Source: Xenorhabdus hominickii
Lineage (GTDB): Bacteria; Pseudomonadota; Gammaproteobacteria; Enterobacterales; Enterobacteriaceae
Assembly (NCBI RefSeq): GCF_002632725.1
Contig: NZ_NJAI01000007.1
Location: 320,369 to 384,368, forward strand
Reading direction: 5' to 3'
DNA length: 64,000 bases
The stretch's first letter is position 1, and each line of letters opens with the position of its first letter. Positions 8,338 to 17,418 of the stretch are shown piece after piece. The notes beneath the pieces are model-generated. The model was not told the origin of the DNA. It worked only from the letters and a program-made list of their open reading frames with translations, and searched no databases. The translations under genes and the position numbers were made by a program.

Positions 8338-11300
8338 TTATGAACTGATTAATTTAGGACAGGTGAAGTTGGGTAATTCAAACGGACTAAAAATACTATT
8401 AGGGGTAAATTCTAATGAAACAAAGTGACCATCTATGTTGAATGTAACCCGCCGGCCACGCTCTATCTTAAGGTATTTTTTTTCCTGATCGGCGGGGGTT
8501 GCTTTATCTAAAAGGCGATTTAGGGCCCATGGGCCATCGGTGATTAAATCAGCAGTTGTACCATCTGCTAAATTTAATTGGAGATGAACTCGGTTTGTTC
8601 CGCTGGTGCCGGGCCAATTGATCAATTTTGACTTTTGTGGGCCATGGCTATATTCAAATCGTTGACCGTCTACATCCAGTACCATGCTTAAAATATCGTT
8701 ATCCATTTTGGGTTGGCTAACCGTAACACGGAATGAAGGCGTGGGGATTCCGGTAGTAAAAAAGGTATCACGAATGGTCTGAGCCTGTTTGAACGATTGA
8801 AGCAGGTTTTTACTTTTCGAAAGTGTTTCTCCATCCATCTCTTGCATAAAGCGCCAATTGGAGTGTGAAGTATCGACTTTCCCAACAAGATTTTGTTGGA
8901 AAAAGCGATCCATTACTCCTATTCCGGGAGCAAACATCCGTGTCATATCATCGGGTCTGATATCTTTATGTGCGTTACGGGTGAGAGGGTAACGATTGGA
9001 AATTGCGCTAGTGCAAAAACCGCCAAGTTCCGCTTTGAGGTGCTTACTGATATTCTTTATATCACTAAGTTGTGTATCACTATTCGCACCAACTGCCAAT
9101 GAGTAAATCATGTTATTGAATGGCGCAGGGAGATATTCTGATGAGGTCTGTAGTTGCATAATAATTTTATTTTCTGGAGTAGGGATCCCCATATTGATAG
9201 CATTTTGTACAGAATTCAGATGTTCACTTAATTCTTTGATTTGAGCGAGAGTATTATCAAAAGGGATTTTTTTATTTTGCCCATCGGCGCTTTTTGTCAG
9301 TGAAATAATTTGTTGAAAGTGATCTTCTAGTGCTTGTTCTGGTGTGAGTCGGTTATTATTTGATAGTAATTTATTGGATGCTAACTTTGCTAATGAATCA
9401 GATTTATTGCTGACAATACTGCCGACTTTATCAGTTTCCACAGTGTTTAATTTTTCTAGAGTGACATTTTTACTGATATTGATCAGTAAATTACGCAAAG
9501 GAGAAGATTTTGACGAAAGTAGATTCGCCATATTAGCGCGTTGTTCTATGTTGTCGGTATTGTTCAGATGGATATCATTCAAAAATTTATCCCACGATTG
9601 AATATAATCATTGATATAAAAATACCGCACGGAAAACGCGATCTCGTTAATATTTTGTTTTCTTTTATATGAACCAAGAACCCAGTCATCTTGATTGTAC
9701 ATAGTCTGAATAAGTGAAGGGAGACTCTTGATAATCCCCGTTCGATAACCAACTGGCGTGAACATTCCCTGAACACCTTGGTTTATCGAACCGCCATTGA
9801 AGTGTGAGAACGCCAGTTCAGCTTGGGGGCCTGCAAGGGTGACCAAACTTACGTAGGGCAAATTATTTTTGCTCAGTAATTTTAATTTCAACTGGTTATA
9901 GATGCGATCTTCTAGTGGAGTGCTACTGAGTAATGCTTGCTTTTGTTCCACCAGTTGGTTATTGCGCACATAGGGGGAAGTGACTACTTGATTATCTAAT
10001 AGTTGACCGAGATGTCTGTCAATTTGGTCTAATTGGGCTTGGTGGATATTGGGTTGTAAATGTGCTACCAAATATTGCATCACCCAATTATGTAAAAATT
10101 TACCGTCATAATGTTTAGGTAGGTATAACATTTGGTAAGCTTTCAATGTATTGTAAATGATATTGTTATTATTATCGTGGTCATTGCGCATCTCAGAAGC
10201 TATTAGCTGAGCCACTTGTGGTAGCAGTAATGTTTTTAGCGTTTTTGTGTATAGTGACAAACTTGCATTATTGACTAATTCACCACAGTACAATCCCATT
10301 TGGTAGGATAATGGCGGATCAGCAGGAGAAAAGTTCTTACTTCGCCCTAAAGCTTCAAGGTTATTCAAAATAGGTAGCAAAGCATATACATTAATGTCAT
10401 TGGGATTTTTGTTTAATTGATTACCTTGGTGCAGAATAGAGGGTAATTTATCTTGTACTTCCGTCAGGTAACTTTTATTATTTCTGTAGCTGATAAAAAA
10501 CAAAGTCATTGTGAATATCAGGATTACAGCCAGAGTAATATATCCCAATCCATTAAGTAGATTGTTGCGATAAATCCACCAACGATTATAATTAGCTAGC
10601 TCCGACTCCTGAAAAATATTTTCCATTAAATTTTTCAGAAAATAAGATTGATTAGTGGGTGGATTGTGTAAAGGATTTTTATTATTTTCTGATACTTTAT
10701 CATTTTTCCACGCAAGTAAACTACTATCATTGTCTGTCGGTAATTGAAAATCACAGTTGAATTTCTCCATCACCTTGTCAAATGGTACACCTTCCTGTGT
10801 TCCACTGGTGAAATAAAGTCCTCGTGGCGTACAGGGAGCTTCAAATCCTGAGTTAGCAAATGCGATTTCAATATACTGAGCAAGCAGTGGGCGCAGGGCA
10901 GCGAATTCTTGTGGAAACAGGTAGCTTTCGGCATAGTCTCGGGGAGCGTGTTGATTCAGCAAAATATCGGGTAAGGCTGCATCTAATCGCTTTTGTAACA
11001 AACTACATTGCTGTCCAAAGAATTCGTGTATATCGTAGTTAACTTTATCCCAGGGGAAGTTAAACCCCCAAATTTGTTCGCGTTGTGCTTTATTAAAATG
11101 GGAAAAATAAGAATTAAAGCCTTTCAATAAATCTGTCTTAGTGACGATGATATAAATTGGAAACCGGATTTTGAGTTGCTCATTTAGTTCTGATAAACGC
11201 CGGCGTAACATATAAGCTTGTTGATCACGTTTTTCCTCTGATGGGTTTAGTAGATCTTCTACACTAATGGTAATAATGACACCATTGAGTGGTTGGCGTG

Positions 11301-12009
11301 CACGATACTTTTTTAATAGATGAATAAAGTAATTCCATTCATAGGTATTTTGTTCGTGTTGGGTGCTTTGTATTGTGTATCTACCAGAGGTATCCAGCAG
11401 AACCGCATCTTTAGTAAACCACCAGTGACAGTTATCCATTTCTTGCATACGGTATTGGGCAGATTTCTCAAAATAGTCTGCCAATGGAAAGTTTAGGCCG
11501 GAATTAGCTAAAGCAGTGGTTTTGCCTGAATGAGGTGCTCCTATAACGACATACCATGGTGATTGATATAAATACTGACGACTGAGAAAGTACTTCCAGT
11601 TTGGTTTATATTTGGTATTCAGCCCCGAAATATAAGCATTTTTCAGTAGCCGTGAAGCATCAGAAAAGCGATTTGACAGTATGGTTGCATATTGTGGTTG
11701 TACGGGTTGTGATTGTTCAAATTGTGATTGTGTGCTTTTATTCTTATTGTTGTTTTCTTCCTTGGCCTGTTGGTTGGATTGTTTTTTATTTAACCATATC
11801 TGATACAGTTTGGACATGAATTGAATTAAAAACCAGAAAAGGAATAATAAGGCAATAATAACTATTCGTACTATGCTTGACCTAAAAGGTGTCGTGTTGC
11901 CAATAGAAAGCATGGGACCAATAAACCAGATAATAGAGGAAATGCCTGTTATTCCTAAGAAGCTCCACATTAACCGGTTAGTAATAATAAAAAAAATGGT
12001 ATTCAACAT
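8338..12009 (-). CDS. tssM: T6SS inner-membrane protein TssM (IcmF), cluster A
   Basis: TssM is the large inner-membrane protein that links the baseplate to TssL in the inner membrane and TssJ in the outer membrane. This copy has 1223 residues. Two transmembrane helices lie near 12-32 and 46-64, and a third near 480-502 precedes the periplasmic part. The cytoplasmic domain carries a P-loop, GAPHSGKT, at 157-164, plus a VLLDTSGRY Walker B-like strand and an ITKTDLLKGF G4-like motif. A polar Lys/Asn/Gln-rich stretch at 75-105 separates TM2 from the NTPase domain. It follows tssL after a 12-bp gap. Confidence 0.95.
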   Translation of the reverse strand: MLNTIFFIITNRLMWSFLGITGISSIIWFIGPMLSIGNTTPFRSSIVRIVIIALLFLFWFLIQFMSKLYQIWLNKKQSNQQAKEENNNKNKSTQSQFEQSQPVQPQYATILSNRFSDASRLLKNAYISGLNTKYKPNWKYFLSRQYLYQSPWYVVIGAPHSGKTTALANSGLNFPLADYFEKSAQYRMQEMDNCHWWFTKDAVLLDTSGRYTIQSTQHEQNTYEWNYFIHLLKKYRARQPLNGVIITISVEDLLNPSEEKRDQQAYMLRRRLSELNEQLKIRFPIYIIVTKTDLLKGFNSYFSHFNKAQREQIWGFNFPWDKVNYDIHEFFGQQCSLLQKRLDAALPDILLNQHAPRDYAESYLFPQEFAALRPLLAQYIEIAFANSGFEAPCTPRGLYFTSGTQEGVPFDKVMEKFNCDFQLPTDNDSSLLAWKNDKVSENNKNPLHNPPTNQSYFLKNLMENIFQESELANYNRWWIYRNNLLNGLGYITLAVILIFTMTLFFISYRNNKSYLTEVQDKLPSILHQGNQLNKNPNDINVYALLPILNNLEALGRSKNFSPADPPLSYQMGLYCGELVNNASLSLYTKTLKTLLLPQVAQLIASEMRNDHDNNNNIIYNTLKAYQMLYLPKHYDGKFLHNWVMQYLVAHLQPNIHQAQLDQIDRHLGQLLDNQVVTSPYVRNNQLVEQKQALLSSTPLEDRIYNQLKLKLLSKNNLPYVSLVTLAGPQAELAFSHFNGGSINQGVQGMFTPVGYRTGIIKSLPSLIQTMYNQDDWVLGSYKRKQNINEIAFSVRYFYINDYIQSWDKFLNDIHLNNTDNIEQRANMANLLSSKSSPLRNLLINISKNVTLEKLNTVETDKVGSIVSNKSDSLAKLASNKLLSNNNRLTPEQALEDHFQQIISLTKSADGQNKKIPFDNTLAQIKELSEHLNSVQNAINMGIPTPENKIIMQLQTSSEYLPAPFNNMIYSLAVGANSDTQLSDIKNISKHLKAELGGFCTSAISNRYPLTRNAHKDIRPDDMTRMFAPGIGVMDRFFQQNLVGKVDTSHSNWRFMQEMDGETLSKSKNLLQSFKQAQTIRDTFFTTGIPTPSFRVTVSQPKMDNDILSMVLDVDGQRFEYSHGPQKSKLINWPGTSGTNRVHLQLNLADGTTADLITDGPWALNRLLDKATPADQEKKYLKIERGRRVTFNIDGHFVSLEFTPNSIFSPFELPNFTCPKLISS

Positions 12010-12021
12010 GTTTCAGTTTTC

Positions 12022-13239
12022 TCACTCCATCTGATTTACAGGAGAAACTAACAGTGTGATTTCTACTCGCCTATTTTTAGCGCGATTATTTAGATTATCG
12101 TTTGGTAATAAAGGATTACTTTCTCCTTTTCCTTCTGCTCTGATACGTTCTGGTCTATCAATATAATTCTGAAATTCTCTTTTTACTGATTTAGCTCTGG
12201 CCAGTGATAATGAATAATTAGATGAAAAGCTAGTATTATTAATGGGAATATCATCGGTATAACCAATAATCAGAATATTACCACTCATATTATTCATTAC
12301 TTTGGCAATATGCTTGATAGCGTTTCGGTAACGGTTTTTAATTAGGGTAGATCCTGTTTTGAATAACCCATCACCTTTCAAAGTGACAATACTCTTATTA
12401 GGAAAATCTTCTACATTTATCAATCCTTCCGCACTTTCATTTCTCAAGAGATATTTCAGATTCAAGGTTGGGGGTATGGAAGGAGGGATCTCCCAATCAT
12501 CGGTTAACACATTGGAAAAACTGGTTTGATAGATTGTTGTCAATAGATTGCTGGATATATAACCCAGTCTCCAATTCAGCCCAATGTACAGTATGCAAAC
12601 CAAAAAACTGATCACTATTGCACAAATCCATATAGGGAGAGGAGAACGCCAGGATTTACTGGGTATTGTGATGTTCTGTAACGTCAGTGACATCTCTGGG
12701 GGATAATGACCACGGACTGAGTGAATCAACTGGCATAGGCGTTGTTTCACAGTTTCAAGTTGGGTACGCCCGTTATCCATGATGCGATAGCGTCCTTCAA
12801 ACCCAAGTTGGAGACAAAAGTTAATGAGTTCCAGCAGAAACAAATTTTCTTTGGGATTAAGGGATAATTTTCCCAACAGTTGGAAGAATTTTTCTCCCCC
12901 CCACGTTTCATTGTGAAAAGTGACCAGCAACCCACTGCCAGACCAAACTCTGCGGCTCCCCCATGAGGTCAGTGCTGCTGCTTCGTCCAGGGCGGTGCAC
13001 AGACAGTAACGTGCACCAATGATCACTTCGTAAGAGAGTTTGGCCTGTTGACATTTCACTTCAAAGCTTCGCATTTCATCAATCAATTTTTGGCGTAAAA
13101 TTATTGGGTTTGAATGATCTGTAGAATGGCGGATTTGTGGAATGCTATTCAACAAGGGGTTTGCGGCAGCAACTAATGGATTATCTCGGGTGTCACCAGA
13201 AAGCACGGTGCACTTATTTATTTTTTTTTTCTGCGTCAT
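12022..13239 (-). CDS. tssL: T6SS membrane protein TssL with OmpA-like domain, cluster A
   Basis: TssL (DotU/IcmH type) is anchored in the inner membrane and contacts TssM. The N-terminal cytoplasmic domain has the family block ARYCLCTALDEAAALT and NETWGGEKFFQLL. A single transmembrane helix lies near 200-222. The periplasmic end is an OmpA-like peptidoglycan-binding domain (GYTDDIPI, then NRAKNRRVEI), so this is the 'evolved' TssL type. I place the start at 13239, where ATGA overlaps the tssK stop by 4 bp as in cluster B. A longer frame opens at 13266 but would overlap tssK more. The product has about 405 residues. Confidence 0.93.
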   Translation of the reverse strand: MTQKKKINKCTVLSGDTRDNPLVAAANPLLNSIPQIRHSTDHSNPIILRQKLIDEMRSFEVKCQQAKLSYEVIIGARYCLCTALDEAAALTSWGSRRVWSGSGLLVTFHNETWGGEKFFQLLGKLSLNPKENLFLLELINFCLQLGFEGRYRIMDNGRTQLETVKQRLCQLIHSVRGHYPPEMSLTLQNITIPSKSWRSPLPIWICAIVISFLVCILYIGLNWRLGYISSNLLTTIYQTSFSNVLTDDWEIPPSIPPTLNLKYLLRNESAEGLINVEDFPNKSIVTLKGDGLFKTGSTLIKNRYRNAIKHIAKVMNNMSGNILIIGYTDDIPINNTSFSSNYSLSLARAKSVKREFQNYIDRPERIRAEGKGESNPLLPNDNLNNRAKNRRVEITLLVSPVNQME

Positions 13240-14594
13240 ATGAACCGTTCCCTCTGGTTTGACCAATTACGGATAGCCCAAAATTCCAGGCTCAGACCAG
13301 GAAAATCACCGGCCAGATGTAACGCAAACCCTCCTGATTTTTCCATTTGCTTCCACATTTCACCGTCTTTTTCTAGTTCGAAATATAAATAACCTGAATG
13401 CCAAGGGATCTGTCTGGGGACAGATGGCATTGCGCATAATGAAATGCCGGGTAACTGTAATTGAACCAGTTCACGTATACGACCAACCGGGGCAATTTTC
13501 ATCTGTGCTGGAAAATGGTTGATTAGCGTTTCTTTAGAAACATCCGCATAGACGGCCAAGACGAAGCTGAATGTATTTAACATACTGGCGTCAGGCAAAG
13601 TGGCGACATTCAATCCATGAGAATATTCGGTCAGCGGCAATTGAATTGCTTGTTCTTCCAGAATAATTGACAACCCTTGGCGCAATAGGAACATGAGGTG
13701 ATTAAAACCAATCATCAAATTGTCATGATCATAAATAGGGAGATTTTCGTCTGGTATTCGTGTTTGAGAAAAACTGGCTAATTCGGTCGCAAATTGCAGC
13801 CACTCACTGAACAGCCGCTCTGGATGCAGTAAGGGTATATTGCCTATGTGACTGACTTGGCCGATATAACGATTTATCAGTGACAATAGAAGAAAATCCA
13901 TGGTTTCTGAATCGTTGCGTCGTCCCGATTGTAATAGGCGTTGGCTGATTAGTTGGCTGCGTTGTTCCAGCAAGCCCTGTAAATCAATAATGAAACTGGC
14001 AACTTGTGGATGTGCATGACAATTGAGTAGGGGAGGAATGAATTGTGAATTGAGATGCAATTTATTATCACGAGTTCTGTTCACGACATGTACAACTTTC
14101 AATGTAGTCCATTCTGGTGTCAGGTCTGATTCCAGCATCAACCGTAGCCGCATCTGTCCAAATTGCAACGTGGCGCGTCCAACGGCCATAGTATTAAAAT
14201 CATTGACTTCAGATTCAAAGCTGATGAACCGCGCCATAGAATCTTTTCTTTCACTGAAAATAACCTCTTCTCGTCCTCCCCGGGAGATTGGCAGTGCCAA
14301 TACGACATTTTCTCCTGTTTGATTTTCCGCAATTTCTATTGGTGCAGGAGCCTGGGCTTCAGTAAAATTGAATGGTGTTCCATCAGGAAAAACCCCGCTG
14401 GCTGATGAAATCATGAGCTTGCCTTGCCCGAGGAGTGCTTGATTCAATTCCAGAGTCAAAAAACCCCAATAATATGGTGTCTGTGCCATTCCCCAATCAC
14501 GAATATAGGCTTCCAAGTAGTTTTCAGATTGTTGAAAGTGATGAGGGCGTAAAAACATGCCTTCTGTCCAGATAACTTTTTCTGATCGACTCAT
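13236..14594 (-). CDS. tssK: T6SS baseplate subunit TssK, cluster A
   Basis: TssK joins the baseplate wedge to the membrane complex, binding TssF/G and TssL/M. This 452-residue protein opens with the family signature VIWTEGMFLRPHHFQQ, followed by the phage receptor-binding-protein-like shell domain, and ends with HLAGDFPGLSLEFWAI. The stop overlaps the tssL start (ATGA), indicating translational coupling. It is nearly the same length as the cluster B copy (449 residues), with close similarity along its whole length. The final residues (WSNQRERFI) differ from the paralogue. Confidence 0.95.
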   Translation of the reverse strand: MSRSEKVIWTEGMFLRPHHFQQSENYLEAYIRDWGMAQTPYYWGFLTLELNQALLGQGKLMISSASGVFPDGTPFNFTEAQAPAPIEIAENQTGENVVLALPISRGGREEVIFSERKDSMARFISFESEVNDFNTMAVGRATLQFGQMRLRLMLESDLTPEWTTLKVVHVVNRTRDNKLHLNSQFIPPLLNCHAHPQVASFIIDLQGLLEQRSQLISQRLLQSGRRNDSETMDFLLLSLINRYIGQVSHIGNIPLLHPERLFSEWLQFATELASFSQTRIPDENLPIYDHDNLMIGFNHLMFLLRQGLSIILEEQAIQLPLTEYSHGLNVATLPDASMLNTFSFVLAVYADVSKETLINHFPAQMKIAPVGRIRELVQLQLPGISLCAMPSVPRQIPWHSGYLYFELEKDGEMWKQMEKSGGFALHLAGDFPGLSLEFWAIRNWSNQRERFI

Positions 14595-14620
14595 GCAATC
14601 CCTTATTTTACGGCATAACT

Positions 14621-15193
14621 CTAGTTACATTTATTGATGAAATTTAAACCATTGGCGGTGATTTGAATGCATATATTTAACTCATCTGGAGATGAGGCCC
14701 AAAACGCGTAAAAAGCAGGTGGCTCAGGCAAGGAGACTGGCATTGAGATGCGCCATTTCTTCCCATTAAGTTGTTTATATTCAGCAAAAATACCAATATA
14801 ACGGGTTTCTGGAGGTGCCTTTTCCCCGAAAAAATATTTGTTTTGGTAAGGGAATAAAAAAAATGGATAGTCATTAACTAGTTTATTGCCCAAAGTTGTC
14901 TGTTCATTATCTTGTAATGAAAAAAAATCAGCAGACATGAATTCTGTATTTGATGTCAGAAAAACAATGTGTAATTTCAGTGGTGCGGCGTCATTCACGT
15001 TATTTAACGCATTAAAAATCAATTTATAAGATAGTGATTTTCTTTCTATTGGCTCTGGCGAAAATGAACATCCCGTGAATATTCCCAAGGAGAGAAACAG
15101 TAATATCACGCTAAGCCATTTGATGATTAAATTTAATCCGTTTATCGAAACTATCCTTCTCATTTTTATTTTCGTTGAAAGGCGGGTTTTCAT
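14621..15193 (-). CDS. tssJ: T6SS outer-membrane lipoprotein TssJ, cluster A
   Basis: TssJ is the outer-membrane lipoprotein that anchors TssM. A hydrophobic signal segment (IIKWLSVILLFLSLGIFTGC) ends in an FTGC lipobox. The mature part has the TssJ transthyretin-like core (YKLIFNALNNVNDAAPLKLH, SADFFSLQ, PDELNICIQI). I choose the start at 15193 (MKTRLSTK), which has an AAGGAG site 9 nt upstream; an earlier in-frame ATG at 15247 lacks one. The positive n-region is longer than in the cluster B lipoprotein, so the ATG at residue 11 of this call is another possibility. The product has about 190 residues. Confidence 0.88.
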   Translation of the reverse strand: MKTRLSTKIKMRRIVSINGLNLIIKWLSVILLFLSLGIFTGCSFSPEPIERKSLSYKLIFNALNNVNDAAPLKLHIVFLTSNTEFMSADFFSLQDNEQTTLGNKLVNDYPFFLFPYQNKYFFGEKAPPETRYIGIFAEYKQLNGKKWRISMPVSLPEPPAFYAFWASSPDELNICIQITANGLNFINKCN

Positions 15194-15296
15194 GGGTGGT
15201 TTCTCCTTAATTAACCATGATTTCTCCCATCTTCCGTTAGATTGCAATGAACAAATTTTTATTCTGTTGATAAATATATCAAGGTGCCAAGGCGGT

Positions 15297-15701
15297 TCAG
15301 GCTCCGGAAATATCCACTTTCGTTTGGCTGGGTTTGATGCGTAACCCTATGGCATTGGTTGAGTTCTGCATAGTAAGACTTGACATATGGGTTGCTGGAG
15401 AACCTTTAATCAGAACACTATTGGCACCAAGTGTATGACGTGATGCCCCCATTACAGTACCTGAAGCTATGCCAAAATTGATACCTGGGTTATCACCATT
15501 CGTCATGGCAACCATTGTCGAAATGTTATGAGCTGGACTGCCCACAAAGAGAATGTTAATGGTACTAGTGCAGATACCACAAGAACCTTGCGCCGTATTG
15601 GGATAAACCATGGGCGTTGGGATGCCTACCAGAGGGTTCGGAGTCAAACAGACATCTGGAAAAGCTATATCCATACCATTTGTTTGGGTATTGGCGAACA
15701 T
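15297..15701 (-). CDS. PAAR-like DUF4150 spike-tip protein, cluster A
   Basis: This 134-residue protein opens with MFANTQTNGMDIAFPDVCLTP, the style of the PAAR-like DUF4150 family. Further landmarks are the GSPAHN and VLIKGSPA segments. PAAR-type proteins cap the VgrG spike with a sharp cone. There is no C-terminal toxin extension: the chain ends soon after the core (KPSQTKVDISGA). It sits between tssJ and the DUF3540 gene, 11 bp from the latter. An AGGAAA site lies 7 nt before the ATG. The cluster B copy has the same architecture but differs around residues 18-45. Confidence 0.82.
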   Translation of the reverse strand: MFANTQTNGMDIAFPDVCLTPNPLVGIPTPMVYPNTAQGSCGICTSTINILFVGSPAHNISTMVAMTNGDNPGINFGIASGTVMGASRHTLGANSVLIKGSPATHMSSLTMQNSTNAIGLRIKPSQTKVDISGA

Positions 15702-15712
15702 ACTGTTTTCCT

Positions 15713-16330
15713 CTATCCGATGTGGATCTGTTTGGCATCTATTTTGGTGATAGCTTTGGCGGAAACTACGGTATTTTGGGCATGTAGCCGCACATAGCTT
15801 TCAGCTTGCATATCTAATTGCCCTGCGTGAACTTGCTCTGTTTGTGTTGTATAGCGAAATAAGCGATTACTCAATTGTGTGACGGTTTGCCAAACAGATT
15901 CAAATTGGTTGCCGACGATCCGAGTAATGGAAACCCAAGCGGATAGGGATTCTCCGCTATATTGCATTTCATTGATATGGCAACTTCCATTGTCGGCTGT
16001 GATATTAAGCCCGTTGCTGTTCAGATTCAAATTACCCTGAGAAGTAATGGACAAATCACCGGGTACATTAATTTCTGCCGGGTTTTGTTGTTCTGCTCGC
16101 TCTAAGATAGCCAATATCCAGATCTGTTCATCGACATTTGTGAGCAATACCGTGTCTCCCATTTCAGGTTTCAGCAGACAACTGGCCGCCTGTCGGCAAT
16201 GCCAACCCCGCTTTTCACTTTTGACTATTAAACTGCCATCCTGAAGAATATTAATGACTTGACCTGAAATTTGTTGTAGTGGTTCCGGGGTAAGAGCATA
16301 TGAAGAAAGAGCATAGGTAGATTCCGTCAT
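15713..16330 (-). CDS. DUF3540 family T6SS accessory protein, cluster A
   Basis: This 205-residue protein matches the DUF3540 family found beside T6SS tip genes. Residues 18-75 look like a small beta-barrel (QVINILQDGSLIVKS, then GDTVLLTN and WILAILER). That resembles the OB-fold of VgrG/gp5 spikes; the resemblance is my inference. A second part repeats short beta segments typical of spike helices (DLSITSQGNLNLNSNGLNITADNG). The rest is helical (QFESVWQTVTQLSNRL). A GGAG site precedes the ATG. It is tightly packed between the pentapeptide gene (14 bp) and the PAAR-like gene (11 bp). Confidence 0.75.
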   Translation of the reverse strand: MTESTYALSSYALTPEPLQQISGQVINILQDGSLIVKSEKRGWHCRQAASCLLKPEMGDTVLLTNVDEQIWILAILERAEQQNPAEINVPGDLSITSQGNLNLNSNGLNITADNGSCHINEMQYSGESLSAWVSITRIVGNQFESVWQTVTQLSNRLFRYTTQTEQVHAGQLDMQAESYVRLHAQNTVVSAKAITKIDAKQIHIG

Positions 16331-16344
16331 ATTGATTCTCCAGA

Positions 16345-17418
16345 TTAAAGCTTACGTTGGCGTTGTTGTGTACTCCACTCTTCAGCAGCGAATAACTCAG
16401 GATCATTTTCCAACATGCCCTGATGGTCAGAGAATAACGTTCCAACTTGTTGAGTACGATGAAAAAGGGTTCGCATAAACCGCGCTGTGCGAAAATCACT
16501 TTTGTTGATATTGGAATAAGAAAGGTCAGCATAGGTCATGTCACACTCAGCAAATCGTACACTTACTGCACGAACTTTATGCATGATGGCTTGTTGTAGT
16601 TGGCTATGCTGGAAATCTGCCTGTTCAAGACAAGCTCCAATAAAAATTACCTGATTAAATAAACTATTATGACAACATGCCTGCGTTAAATTGGCGTTGA
16701 TAAATAATGCCTGAGTAGCATCAACATTCGATAACTGCGCGTTTTGTAATTCAGCTCCCTTGAAGTTGCAATTTGTTAATTTGGCATGGTTAAAATTGAC
16801 GGCTTCGAGTTGATTATCTGTGAACAGGCATGCCTGAAATTGTTGCTTTTGGTAATTTTGACCGCGTTGGTCACATTCAAAAAAAACTGTCTTAATGAAC
16901 TCGTTGGCATAACAATCTACTTTCCGTAAGTCTTGGCGAAAAAAAGTGACCAGAAAAAAATGATTATTATGTAGTGTTACATTATCCAGTAACGAGTTGA
17001 TAAAGGTTAATCGCTCAAGTTCATTATTAATAAAATTAGCGTATTGCAGGTTACAGGATAAAAATTCGATACTATTTTGTTTTGTTATTTTAAATTGGGT
17101 TTTTTTCAAGACACATTGACTGAATATGCTATCGTTAAGCGTGCTTTTATTGAATAGGGCGCGAACCATGTTGCACTGTTCAAATAGAATTTGTTCACAT
17201 TTCACTGAGTGAAAAAGGCTTTCTTCGAGCAGGCACTCAGTAAAGGTTGCTTCTTTTAGAATGGAATGGGAAAAATCGGCTTTTGAAAAATCAACTTCCC
17301 TGAATCTTACTCCAGACAAATTTTGTCCAACCAGTGATACCCCATGTAAATCAACCTGTTCAATGACATCACCTTGCTGGATTTTAGTAATAAGTTCATC
17401 AGTCGTGAGTGTCCTCAT
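16345..17418 (-). CDS. Pentapeptide-repeat protein, T6SS tip module, cluster A
   Basis: This 357-residue protein is almost wholly made of pentapeptide repeats of the A(D/N)LXX / A(D/N)FXX kind, for example VDFSKADFSHSILKEATF and CNFKGAELQNAQL. Such repeats fold into a right-handed four-sided beta-helix. The C-terminal tail (ENDPELFAAEEWSTQQ) is not repetitive and is kept in the cluster B copy. The ATG overlaps the stop of the upstream DUF2169/pentapeptide gene by 4 bp, so the two are translationally coupled. Its role in the T6SS is unknown; a scaffold or adaptor at the spike is only a suggestion. Confidence 0.8.
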   Translation of the reverse strand: MRTLTTDELITKIQQGDVIEQVDLHGVSLVGQNLSGVRFREVDFSKADFSHSILKEATFTECLLEESLFHSVKCEQILFEQCNMVRALFNKSTLNDSIFSQCVLKKTQFKITKQNSIEFLSCNLQYANFINNELERLTFINSLLDNVTLHNNHFFLVTFFRQDLRKVDCYANEFIKTVFFECDQRGQNYQKQQFQACLFTDNQLEAVNFNHAKLTNCNFKGAELQNAQLSNVDATQALFINANLTQACCHNSLFNQVIFIGACLEQADFQHSQLQQAIMHKVRAVSVRFAECDMTYADLSYSNINKSDFRTARFMRTLFHRTQQVGTLFSDHQGMLENDPELFAAEEWSTQQRQRKL

